From: Pseudomonadota bacterium
Lineage (GTDB): Bacteria > Pseudomonadota > Alphaproteobacteria > Rhizobiales > Hyphomicrobiaceae
Direction of reading: 5' to 3'
DNA length: 5,508 nt
Assembly (NCBI GenBank): GCA_021813195.1
Contig: JAKALI010000323.1
Location: forward strand, 1 to 5,508
Of the stretch, positions 1 to 5,126 are shown piece after piece. The position numbers and the translations under genes are program-made. Below the pieces are notes generated by a model. The model worked only from the letters and a program-made list of their open reading frames with translations, made no database searches and was not told the origin of the DNA. Position 1 is the stretch's first letter. Each line of letters begins with the position of its first letter.

Positions 1-484
1 TTCCCGTCGTATCGGTGACGCCGTCGACTGTGATGGTGTAGTCGCCGGCTGCAAGATCGAGCAGCGGGCTGCCCACAGCGTCAATCGAATCCGAACTGGA
101 GAAGTTTCGATTTGCGACCTCGGCACCTTTGGGTCCCGTGAGACTCCAATTGAAACTGGAGCTGTTGGTCAGGGAATCAAAGACGATGCGCGTGTTCTGA
201 GCGAGGGTAAAACCATATTGGTCCACCTCGCCCGGCACGTCGATCGAGCCCGTGATCGTCTGTGCCGGATTGACGTCGCCGGAGAGAAGGACCCGGGGCT
301 CGATCGTTTCAAATCGAATCGGAGGCGGGGAAGGCGGCATCACCGGCACTGGCGTTGTTCGAACCAGGGCGTTGCTGCGCCTTCCGGCAGGCCTGAACAC
401 CCGCATCAGTGCCGACACCAGGGGCGATACGGCAAAGCTCTTGCTCCGATCGGGGCGGTCGTTCTTGACGGTCGACTTGCGCAT
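1..484 (-). CDS. LEPR-XLL domain-containing large surface/exported protein, N-terminal part (runs off left edge)
   Basis: Only the first 161 codons are inside the window; the frame is open to base 1. Residues 1-56 form a basic, proline-rich leader (MRKSTVKNDR at the start, a VPVMPPSPPP run at 47-55). It leads into RFETIEPRVLLSGD at 57-70, a clear match to the LEPR-XLL signature, with Ile in place of the leading Leu. That signature is known from the N-termini of very large repeat-rich proteins in planctomycetes and proteobacteria. Residues 76-161 look like a beta-sandwich repeat of pre-peptidase C-terminal (PPC) type: GSIDVPGEVDQYGFTL at the start, then a WSLTGPKG strand and LAAGDYTITVDGVTDTTG. 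The ATG at 484 is the first start after an in-frame stop at 500-502 and has an AAAGGGA ribosome site 6 nt upstream. The HlyD-type adaptor gene lies upstream on the same strand. Full length, later repeats and any C-terminal secretion signal are outside the window. Inference: an extracellular or surface protein of large size. Confidence 0.88.
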   Translation of the reverse strand, partial: MRKSTVKNDRPDRSKSFAVSPLVSALMRVFRPAGRRSNALVRTTPVPVMPPSPPPIRFETIEPRVLLSGDVNPAQTITGSIDVPGEVDQYGFTLAQNTRIVFDSLTNSSSFNWSLTGPKGAEVANRNFSSSDSIDAVGSPLLDLAAGDYTITVDGVTDTTG

Positions 485-490
485 GGCGAT

Positions 491-497
491 TCCCTTT
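491..497 (-). promoter_or_regulatory. Ribosome binding site of the LEPR-XLL gene
   Basis: The minus strand reads AAAGGGA, followed by a 6-nt spacer and the ATG at 484. Together with the in-frame stop just upstream (500-502) this fixes the start codon. Confidence 0.65.
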
Positions 498-510
498 ATT
501 CAATCGAGAA

Positions 511-530
511 CCGGCGACGAATTCCGCCGG
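511..530 (-). other. Perfect hairpin in the leader of the LEPR-XLL gene
   Basis: CCGGCG (511-516) pairs perfectly with CGCCGG (525-530) around an 8-nt loop. It sits in the 158-bp gap between the adaptor stop and the LEPR-XLL start, 26 nt before the start codon. There is no U-run after it on the minus strand, so it does not look like a complete intrinsic terminator. It could be a leader structure that tunes translation or decay of the downstream message. That role is inference. Confidence 0.35.
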
Positions 531-642
531 GGAAGCAATTTTTCTTCCAGATCCTGGTCACGACCAAACTCTGCTCAGATTGTTCAAATCCCTGAAATGC
601 GAAGAACTTTCCCTTGCGCCTTGCGTTGGGCACGGCCGCGCT

Positions 643-1479
643 CTAGAAACCAGGAAACGTCGCTCTGCATTTCACGCCTGCGGGTATGTCGAGTCTCGAA
701 TTCGGCAATTCGAGATAAACGACGAAGGTGCCGCTCGCCGCGTCGATCAGCCGGTCAATGCTCTTGACCTTGGCGACGTAGCGGCTCTTGGCGTGAACTT
801 CAGGGCTCACATCGACAGTCATGCCAACGGACGGTTTGCCGAAAACACCTTTCGGCAAAATGACGTGGACCCGCAACGGATCGAGTTGCGCCAGCTTCAG
901 GATGGACTTCTTGTTTCCGCCGGGCTCCACGATTTCGCCCGGGTACGCCATCTGGTCGACAACGACGCCGTCGAGAGGACTGCGGATCGTGCGCAATTCA
1001 AGCAGGCTGCTCTGCTGCTGAAACTCGATTCGCGCGATCTGGCGGTTTTCCTTTGCGACCTGCAGTTCGGATTCCGCCTGCTTGAGCTCGGCTTCGGCGT
1101 CATCGCGTTCCTGCGGCGACATCAGCCTGTCGGCCGTCATTTCGCGACGGCGGTTGAACTTGCGTTGGGAAAATTCAATCTTGCTCTGGGCCATTTGCGT
1201 CGGCCCGAGCTGTTCTGACTTGAACCGCGCCAATTCAGCGGCCGCCTGCTCGGCACGGGACTCCAGCAACGCCACTACCTGCCCTTTGGCGACCCGGTCA
1301 CCCCGTTTGACGTTGATTCTAGTCAGCAATCCGGTGACGGGGCTCGCTACCTCGACAGTTTGCGTCGGCTCGATAAGGCAGTCGAACTGACCGGCGAAAG
1401 CCGATGGCGCGACCGACGATGCCGCTGCAGCCGCTATCCACCCGACAGGCTGCGCCCATCGCGAAATCGCTTTTCGCAT
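643..1479 (-). CDS. HlyD/RND-type periplasmic adaptor (membrane fusion protein), short form
   Basis: A 278-aa protein of the HlyD/membrane-fusion family, which bridges an inner-membrane transporter and an outer-membrane channel. Residues 1-29 are a Sec signal peptide (WIAAAAASSVAPSAFA, cleavage after AFA). Residues 41-75 are the first half of the lipoyl/barrel-sandwich domain (VEVASPVTGLLTRINVKRGD, VAKGQVVALLES). Residues 76-160 are a Glu/Gln/Ala/Arg-rich helical hairpin. Residues 163-190 are the second lipoyl half (TIRSPLDGVVVDQMAYPGE). Residues 200-275 fit the beta-barrel domain, and the chain ends there, so the membrane-proximal domain of full-length adaptors is absent. The start is chosen because the signal peptide begins at this ATG. 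No good Shine-Dalgarno sequence precedes it, and an in-frame ATG at 1539 (20 residues longer) or the GTG at 1707 cannot be excluded. No transporter or channel gene is visible; they may lie beyond the left edge or elsewhere. Confidence 0.9.
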   Translation of the reverse strand: MRKAISRWAQPVGWIAAAAASSVAPSAFAGQFDCLIEPTQTVEVASPVTGLLTRINVKRGDRVAKGQVVALLESRAEQAAAELARFKSEQLGPTQMAQSKIEFSQRKFNRRREMTADRLMSPQERDDAEAELKQAESELQVAKENRQIARIEFQQQSSLLELRTIRSPLDGVVVDQMAYPGEIVEPGGNKKSILKLAQLDPLRVHVILPKGVFGKPSVGMTVDVSPEVHAKSRYVAKVKSIDRLIDAASGTFVVYLELPNSRLDIPAGVKCRATFPGF

Positions 1480-1979
1480 TAGTGTTGGGGAGACGGCATT
1501 TCGATCTGGACTTGGGGACGGCCATTTACTACGGACCATCGGGCGCCCCGGTTGAGATTGCAAAATCTCCAGACGGGGCCGCGCGGCCTGAGCAGATCTG
1601 GCTGCCAATGCGGCATCAAACCGGTGGCCCAGGCACGCTATGATTTGCAGGAGGCGGGGCAACCGGCATGTTCCAACACTGCGCACCCTGCCCTCTCTCC
1701 TCGTCACGTGGCTTGCGCCGTCGGCGCCCCTATCGGGCTCGCAGCAGTTTTTTCAGCCCTGGCAAATCAGCGTATACCCCTATATTGTTCATGGTAATAC
1801 GCAATGCCCATGACCGCCACCCATCCGTTTGGTCTAGTCCTTTCGCCCAATGCGGCAGTTTGACCGACCATTTCCGCGGTCACGCAGGGTGGCAGTCTCG
1901 CCAGCAACCGCTATTTTTTGTCTTGTGAAGGCTGGGCGAAACGCCAGGTTGTGGCCGAGGGGCGCTGATACTGGCCGCA
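1480..1979. other. Gene-poor region upstream of the adaptor
   Basis: About 500 bp in which I see no convincing gene on either strand. Short open frames exist (for example 1668-1928 on the plus strand), but their translations are Arg/Ser/Pro-rich with no recognisable domain and no clear ribosome site. The stretch should contain the promoter of the minus-strand adaptor gene, but no pair of hexamers with good spacing stands out. The imperfect inverted repeat at 1770-1802 is the most conspicuous element. Confidence 0.4.
1770..1802. repeat. Imperfect inverted repeat upstream of the adaptor gene
   Basis: GCGTATACC (1770-1778) is mirrored by GGTAATACGC (1793-1802), allowing one extra A in the right arm, around an AT-rich centre. 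It lies about 290 bp upstream of the adaptor start. It could be a protein-binding site or a small transcript structure. Its function is unknown and a chance occurrence is possible. Confidence 0.3.
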
Positions 1980-2156
1980 ATGACCAGGTGGAATCACCAT
2001 TACTCGGAGGCACAATTCCAGCAACAGATCATTGAAACTCATTCGCTATCCTGGACGGCTTTCGAAATGAATTCTTCCGGGCGAATCCGAAATCTTGTAC
2101 AGGATGCAAGCGTGACGGCCGCAAGGGAACGATTGCGAGAGGCCGGCTCGGGATAA
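1980..2156 (+). CDS. Possible small hypothetical protein (58 aa)
   Basis: An ATG-to-TAA frame of 58 codons. The translation starts MTRWNHHYSEAQFQQQIIET and ends ARERLREAGSG. It is polar and mixed in composition, with a possible C-terminal helix around residues 44-55, no signal peptide and no membrane segment. I do not recognise a family. The frame is open upstream to about 1929 without another ATG. The nearest purine-rich stretch (GAGGGGCG at 1957-1964) is too far from the ATG to act as its ribosome site. It lies in a gap between two minus-strand genes. It could be a genuine small gene, a remnant of a decayed gene, or chance. Confidence 0.28.
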   Translation: MTRWNHHYSEAQFQQQIIETHSLSWTAFEMNSSGRIRNLVQDASVTAARERLREAGSG

Positions 2157-2185
2157 CGACTAAATCAGAGCGGCGGTGCGTGTTA

Positions 2186-2215
2186 TCGATGGAGCAAACC
2201 TCGATGGAGTAAACC
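2186..2215 (+). repeat. 15-bp tandem direct repeat, two copies
   Basis: TCGATGGAGCAAACC (2186-2200) is followed immediately by TCGATGGAGTAAACC (2201-2215), one mismatch in 15. This is a recent-looking tandem duplication, or a pair of adjacent binding sites, in the gap downstream of the regulator gene. Read in one plus frame it gives IDGANLDGVNL, which superficially resembles pentapeptide repeats. No larger protein supports that reading. Confidence 0.7.
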
Positions 2216-2292
2216 TTAATCGACGTTGCTACGCGCCCGACAACATTACTCTACGAGCCAGGAATCGCATCCGCGTTTATTCGCACTTGACG

Positions 2293-2311
2293 CGTTTTCC
2301 GAAGGAAAACG
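2293..2311 (-). terminator. Hairpin downstream of the HTH gene, possible terminator
   Basis: A perfect 8-bp stem (CGTTTTCC at 2293-2300 with GGAAAACG at 2304-2311) closed by a 3-nt loop, starting 30 nt after the regulator stop codon on the minus strand. Position and compactness fit a transcription end. No U-tract follows the stem on either strand, so a classical intrinsic terminator is not demonstrated. Confidence 0.4.
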
Positions 2312-2341
2312 AAGCATCGCCCCCGCCCTCCCGGCACCGCT

Positions 2342-3079
2342 CTATCCTCCTTTCCTACCCCGCGCGCGCCTGGTCGCGCTGGACACGGCAATTGCTGCGG
2401 CGTGGGATTGGAGCACCCCCAGCGCGACCTCTGCCGAACCGAATAGTCCCGGCAGCAACCTGAACACGGCGTCCCAGGTGGTTTCGACATCACAGTCAAA
2501 CAAGTCGTCGAACGCCTTGTTGCCGATTTCACCGATGGCCGACAACGTTTCGTAGTCGGCAGGCGCCAAGGGCACGACACGGATGCTGCCACCCTTGACG
2601 TCAAGGACGCCGCATTGGATCAGTCGCCGCCTTGCATCGACGGCGGCTTGCTCGGTAATCCGTAGTTGAAGGAGAACCCGCCTCGGTCGCTCATCGAACA
2701 TCCATTTGAGTAGATACACGTGCACAAGTGCCGCGCCCTCGTCCAGCAATTCTTCCTCGCTTCGAAGCTCGCGCACCAAAACGTGCTCGGTGTTCGGCAC
2801 AAACCACTGAAGCGCCATGATGGCGTCGTCAATATTCTTGGTTCGCCAGACGTGGCAGCCGGCCCTGAGCCAGCCGCTGGCCGAAAGTCCGATTTCCTTC
2901 AAGAACCGATCGCGCAATGGCTTCGATACTAGAGACTCAAGCCCAGTGCGTAGGAATGCGGACAAATTCGGCAGCTTGATTCCAGCAGCCCGGGCGAGTT
3001 CGGCCCTTCCCCTGGGCTGCAGGGCGGCAATTGCACGCAGCGTAGCGATGTCGATTTTCTCGTCCTCAGTCTTCAACAC
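2342..3079 (-). CDS. Putative DNA-binding regulator with N-terminal helix-turn-helix
   Basis: A 245-aa protein of no family I can name. Residues 11-65 look like a helix-turn-helix: IATLRAIAAL, then GRAELARAAGIKLPNLSAFL with a predicted recognition helix around 36-44 and a following RTG turn. Residues 65-95 hold a GWLRAGCHVWRTKNIDDAI segment. Residues 120-172 (LLKWMFDERPRRVLLQLRIT, then AVDARRRLIQCGVLDVKGG and SIRVVPL) could be a second, winged-helix-like unit, since the pattern of helix, Arg-rich helix and beta-wing fits; this is inference. The tail is basic (SATRRARGRKGG). The GTG start at 3079 is chosen because GGAGGAA lies exactly 6 nt upstream. The in-frame GTG at 3094 lies just upstream of that site and lacks one. 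The strong palindrome cluster upstream (3162-3196) suggests autoregulation. The length and two-part layout recall phage or mobile-element regulators, but no such element is seen here. Confidence 0.75.
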   Translation of the reverse strand: MLKTEDEKIDIATLRAIAALQPRGRAELARAAGIKLPNLSAFLRTGLESLVSKPLRDRFLKEIGLSASGWLRAGCHVWRTKNIDDAIMALQWFVPNTEHVLVRELRSEEELLDEGAALVHVYLLKWMFDERPRRVLLQLRITEQAAVDARRRLIQCGVLDVKGGSIRVVPLAPADYETLSAIGEIGNKAFDDLFDCDVETTWDAVFRLLPGLFGSAEVALGVLQSHAAAIAVSSATRRARGRKGG

Positions 3080-3085
3080 GGAATT

Positions 3086-3092
3086 TTCCTCC
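3086..3092 (-). promoter_or_regulatory. Strong Shine-Dalgarno of the HTH gene (decides the start)
   Basis: The minus strand reads GGAGGAA, then six bases (AATTCC), then GTG at 3079. A second in-frame GTG at 3094 overlaps this purine stretch, so it is unlikely to be the main start. Confidence 0.8.
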
Positions 3093-3161
3093 ACACCGCG
3101 GCAACGTCGTATTTGGCTTGCGAGGGCCGCCGGTCACCCTGCATTGTTTCGGACCGTTCCA

Positions 3162-3196
3162 ATTATAAGTTATAACCGTTATACGCATTAGCTAAT
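3162..3196 (-). promoter_or_regulatory. Promoter/operator region of the HTH gene: overlapping AT-rich palindromes
   Basis: On the minus strand TATAAT occupies 3167-3162, a perfect -10 hexamer about 83 bp before the GTG start. No good -35 box lies at 16-18 bp, which suggests an activator-dependent or otherwise controlled promoter. The same stretch holds the perfect palindromes GTTATAAC (3169-3176), TATAAC-C-GTTATA (3171-3183) and ATTAGCTAAT (3187-3196). ACCGTT also occurs twice, 22 bp apart (3153-3158, 3175-3180), close to two helical turns. Such a cluster beside a helix-turn-helix gene is what an autoregulated operator looks like. The binding protein is inferred. Confidence 0.55.
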
Positions 3197-3214
3197 GAGA
3201 ACCGCAAAAGGAAC

Positions 3215-3361
3215 ATGCTCGTCCAATCTCCCGCTGACCTAGCCTTGCCGGGCATCGGCGTCGGCATAGTCTGTCCAGACACCTGCCACGCCACCTCTAG
3301 TCGCGGTTCCAAACTGGAATATGGCGACGTGACAACTCGATGGCGTGACGTACCGATATAG
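3215..3361 (+). CDS. Possible small ORF divergent from the HTH gene (48 aa)
   Basis: ATG at 3215 to TAG at 3359-3361, preceded by AAAAGGAA with a short spacer (AGGA ends 2 nt before the ATG). The translation begins MLVQSPADLALPGIGVGIVC and ends TTRWRDVPI, with two cysteines (residues 20 and 24). No domain is recognised. It lies just to the right of the palindromic operator, so it could be a divergently transcribed target of the regulator. A stem-loop inside it (3300-3328) raises the alternative that this is untranslated or non-coding sequence. Weak call. Confidence 0.22.
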   Translation: MLVQSPADLALPGIGVGIVCPDTCHATSSRGSKLEYGDVTTRWRDVPI

Positions 3362-3438
3362 ATTCGGCATCACCCGGCACCCCCCGGTATCGAAGCTGGG
3401 CTTTTTGTTTGTAACAACCGGGGCACATCATTGTCGAA

Positions 3439-3771
3439 TTGATTTGCAACGGTGACGAATCCCGCCGGCGCGATCTCGCGCGCGCGAAAATCGACAACGT
3501 GTCGCGCGGGGCGCTCGCCGGTTACCGCGCGCGCGTTCGCGAAGCCGGTTTCGCAGGAGCTAGGACTGCGGCGATCTCGGCCTACCCGCGCTGGTCCGCT
3601 CCGATCTGGGACCTGGTGCTGCGCGCGATCGCCAAAGCGCGCACCGCAAACGTAGAGCTTCCGACGCGCGCGGAACTGCTTCAGTATCCGGTCTACAAGG
3701 ACGATCAGTGTTCGTTGGTACGCCTGGACGATATCCCGGAGCCGGCACGCTCGGCATTCATCAACGACTAG
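3439..3771 (+). CDS. Hypothetical protein (110 aa), possibly a remnant of a longer gene
   Basis: An open frame of 110 codons from TTG at 3439 to TAG at 3769-3771. Third positions are strongly G/C (many CGC, GCG, CTG, GAC codons), which supports real coding. I do not recognise the family. Residues 16-45 are Arg/Ala-rich and probably helical, followed by a segment with YPRWSAPIWDLVLRAI (49-64) and a C-terminal part reading LPTRAELLQYPVYKDDQCSL, then IPEPARSAFIND at the end. There is no signal peptide and no membrane segment. The frame opens after a stop at 3412-3414 and contains no ATG. TTG 3439 and GTG 3499 are the candidate starts, and neither has a good ribosome site, so the true N-terminus may be lost. 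The base composition is more GC-rich than that of the genes to the right. Confidence 0.5.
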   Translation: MICNGDESRRRDLARAKIDNVSRGALAGYRARVREAGFAGARTAAISAYPRWSAPIWDLVLRAIAKARTANVELPTRAELLQYPVYKDDQCSLVRLDDIPEPARSAFIND

Positions 3772-3788
3772 GGCCGCTCCGTTTCTGC

Positions 3789-3809
3789 GCGCCCCGTCGT
3801 ACCGGGCGC
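3789..3809 (+). terminator. GC-rich hairpin 17 nt after the 110-aa ORF
   Basis: GCGCCC (3789-3794) pairs with GGGCGC (3804-3809) across a 9-nt loop, shortly after the stop at 3771. Location fits a transcription end, but there is no U-run, so it is only terminator-like. Confidence 0.3.
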
Positions 3810-3953
3810 CGGCTCCTAGGCATTTGCCACCGACTGGCGTGATTTCCAGGTGGTGTAGTGGTGATCTTCATCCAGGATGAGCAACCACGGCTACTTCAAC
3901 CGCATTATCGAAGCAAGAAAAGGGGTTATCCGAAACCGGTGATTGATTCGCGC

Positions 3954-3968
3954 TTGTGCAACGCACAA
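3954..3968 (+). other. Compact perfect hairpin in intergenic sequence
   Basis: TTGTGC (3954-3959), loop AAC, GCACAA (3963-3968): a perfect 6-bp stem. Flanking CGC (3951-3953) and GCG (3974-3976) could extend it across a 5-nt bulge. It lies midway between two genes. The role is unknown. Confidence 0.35.
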
Positions 3969-4229
3969 TGTTAGCGGGAAGCCAATTCGTCTGTCTCAGT
4001 TCGGCCACGACCGGACACTCGTGCTCTCGCTCCATAGCGGACGCGAGCCGGAGCTCCGAGGCGCCGACAGCAGCTATCGAAGAGTAGCACCTCGGTTTAC
4101 ACGACTAAATCTATACAGCTGTTTAGCTCAATTAGCAGTATTGAAATGTCTTGGCGGCGGAGCATGTGTGAATACTCAAATCGGCGTATATTTGACCGCA
4201 TATCGAGAGACCCCCGCTTACTCTAACCA

Positions 4230-4598
4230 ATGCGAATAGCCGGTCTGCTGCTTTTATTTGTCGTAACCTCCGCTCAAGCTCAACAGCTGGAAAGCGGTCA
4301 CTTTTACGTCATGGGTGCTGGTGAATTGTCATGTGGAAAATGGCTTGAAACACAGCGATACGAGTCGGGTCGGCTTCAGGGTCTGCAATGGATTCTTGGT
4401 TACCTCACTGGATACAATAGCGCAAATGCCAGCGGATTATTCAGACCCAGCCAAGTGCGACCCCAAGATGGGGAGAGTGCCATGGCGTTTGTGAACAGCT
4501 ATTGCTCTAATAATCCGTTGAGTGGCATCGCTGGGGCGGGGATGGCGCTAGTCGAATCGCTTGGCGGTGAAAAAGCAGGGTTCCCCTGGAAACGGTGA
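4230..4598 (+). CDS. Small exported two-cysteine periplasmic protein (HdeA or Rap1a/Tai-like pattern)
   Basis: A 122-aa protein with a clear Sec signal peptide (MRIAGLLLLFVVTSAQA, cleavage after residue 17), so the mature form is about 105 aa and periplasmic. The mature part has exactly two cysteines, Cys35 and Cys92, placed as a likely disulfide. The pattern is LSCGKWLE, then QWILGYLTGYN (53-63), then AFVNSYCSNNPLSGI (86-100) and a final AGAGMALVESL helix. The layout of Cys, Trp-x-x-Gly-Tyr-x-x-Gly and Tyr-Cys-x-x-Asn-Pro-Leu recalls small helical periplasmic proteins of the HdeA or Rap1a/Tai type. That family match is inference, from pattern only. The ATG at 4230 is fixed by the signal peptide, although no good ribosome site precedes it. 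Its stop overlaps a GTG of the next frame, and the likely start of the next gene is 20 bp beyond, so the two are probably co-transcribed. Confidence 0.75.
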   Translation: MRIAGLLLLFVVTSAQAQQLESGHFYVMGAGELSCGKWLETQRYESGRLQGLQWILGYLTGYNSANASGLFRPSQVRPQDGESAMAFVNSYCSNNPLSGIAGAGMALVESLGGEKAGFPWKR

Positions 4599-4604
4599 TT
4601 TGCG

Positions 4605-4610
4605 AAGGGG
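4605..4610 (+). promoter_or_regulatory. Ribosome binding site choosing the start of the 76-aa gene
   Basis: AAGGGG, within a longer AAGGGGGCGG purine stretch, lies 8 nt before GTG 4619. An alternative GTG at 4595 overlaps the previous stop codon (GTGA), a classical coupling arrangement, but it would put this purine stretch inside the coding sequence. Confidence 0.5.
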
Positions 4611-4618
4611 GCGGTTCA

Positions 4619-4849
4619 GTGAAACGGTATCAGGTAGTTATGAGGGATTTGGGTGTGCCGTTGCGTGGCCCATACACAAACTTGCGGGGGCAAAAGTTGG
4701 TAGATTTCGGTACTCTCGCTGAGGCGCGGCGTGAGGTCGAAAAGGTACAAAAAGACTGGAATACGGTGGTAGTGCGCAGAAGGACCGCGAAGCGTGGGGT
4801 GTTTGCCGAGGTCGAGCGATATCAAAACTGCAGAAGGTACAAAGCGTAA
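4619..4849 (+). CDS. Small basic hypothetical protein (76 aa)
   Basis: Unrecognised. From GTG 4619 the protein begins MKRYQVVMRDLGVPLRGPYT. It then has a probable helix (FGTLAEARREVEKVQKDW, 30-47) between short strands (VDF, TVVVRRRT at 49-56, VFAEVERY at 61-68) and ends CRRYKA. It is strongly basic, with no signal peptide, so it is probably cytoplasmic, unlike its exported partner upstream. A beta-alpha-beta layout with many Arg/Lys could suit nucleic-acid binding, but this is speculation. It starts 20 bp after the previous stop (or overlaps it by 4 bp if GTG 4595 is used), which suggests one transcript. No terminator hairpin is evident just after it. Confidence 0.6.
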   Translation: MKRYQVVMRDLGVPLRGPYTNLRGQKLVDFGTLAEARREVEKVQKDWNTVVVRRRTAKRGVFAEVERYQNCRRYKA

Positions 4850-5126
4850 CTAGACTTATTCGGCTGATTGGCTCAATGCTTTGGGCCGGCTGGGGGTGGC
4901 GGCAGCGAGGGGCGCAATCGGCCACGAACGGTCATCGAAGAAGTATCTTTAGAGCAGTCGGCGGGGCACTCTCAGTGTGTGCTGCTTTCCTGTACTGCTT
5001 GCAATTGCCAGGGTCTCGCCCCTTTGAACTTTATGCCGCCATCCAGCTTATCATTGGTGCGGGCGCCTGCCAGCGTCGCATACTTCAGACGTTATGCCTG
5101 TTGGGCCGTAGCAACGAGCACCAAGC

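Larger units (their letters stand above)
3772..4229. other. Gap of about 460 bp without a clear gene
   Basis: No convincing gene on either strand. Short plus-strand frames exist (for example from ATG 3881, 21 codons, MSNHGYFNRIIEARKGVIRN at the start; and 3943-4239), but none has a recognisable domain or a well-spaced ribosome site. Several stem-loops occur: 3789-3809, 3954-3968 and CCGAGG/CCTCGG at 4056-4061/4090-4095. From about 4096 the sequence becomes AT-rich, with a perfect ACAGCTGT palindrome near 4115-4122. It should hold the promoter of the gene at 4230, but I cannot assign hexamers with good spacing. Confidence 0.4.

Noticed and set aside
252..767. A 171-codon plus-strand open frame
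   Set aside because: It covers the LEPR-XLL start, the intergenic leader and the adaptor end on the opposite strand, and its Arg/Ser-rich translation has no family signature.
580..1218. A 212-codon plus-strand open frame
   Set aside because: It lies antisense to the clearly recognisable adaptor gene, and its translation has no domain. It is a shadow of GC-rich coding on the other strand.
1668..1928. An 86-codon plus-strand frame in the gap upstream of the adaptor
   Set aside because: Low-quality composition (Arg/Ser/Pro/His-rich), no ribosome site and no domain; most likely chance.
2176..2463. Pentapeptide-repeat-like IDGANLDGVNL in a plus-strand frame
   Set aside because: It is produced by a 15-bp tandem duplication, and the frame then runs antisense through the regulator gene, so a pentapeptide-repeat protein is not supported.
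4124..4138. tRNA D-arm-like TAGCTCAATTAGCAG
   Set aside because: No acceptor stem, anticodon stem or T-arm can be built around it at the right distances.
4182..4230. TTGACC (4192-4197) as a -35 box for the gene at 4230
   Set aside because: No acceptable -10 hexamer lies at 16-18 bp; the nearest TACTCT is 21 bp away and almost on the start codon.
3943..4239. A 98-codon plus-strand frame
   Set aside because: No recognisable domain, no ribosome site, and it spans stem-loop-rich sequence and overlaps the start of the signal-peptide gene at 4230.
4846..5106. Integron attC-like motifs (GCGTAAC, GTTATGC, GTTGGGC)
   Set aside because: The candidate core sites are about 250 bp apart, only partly complementary and lack the internal L-site pairing of a real attC.
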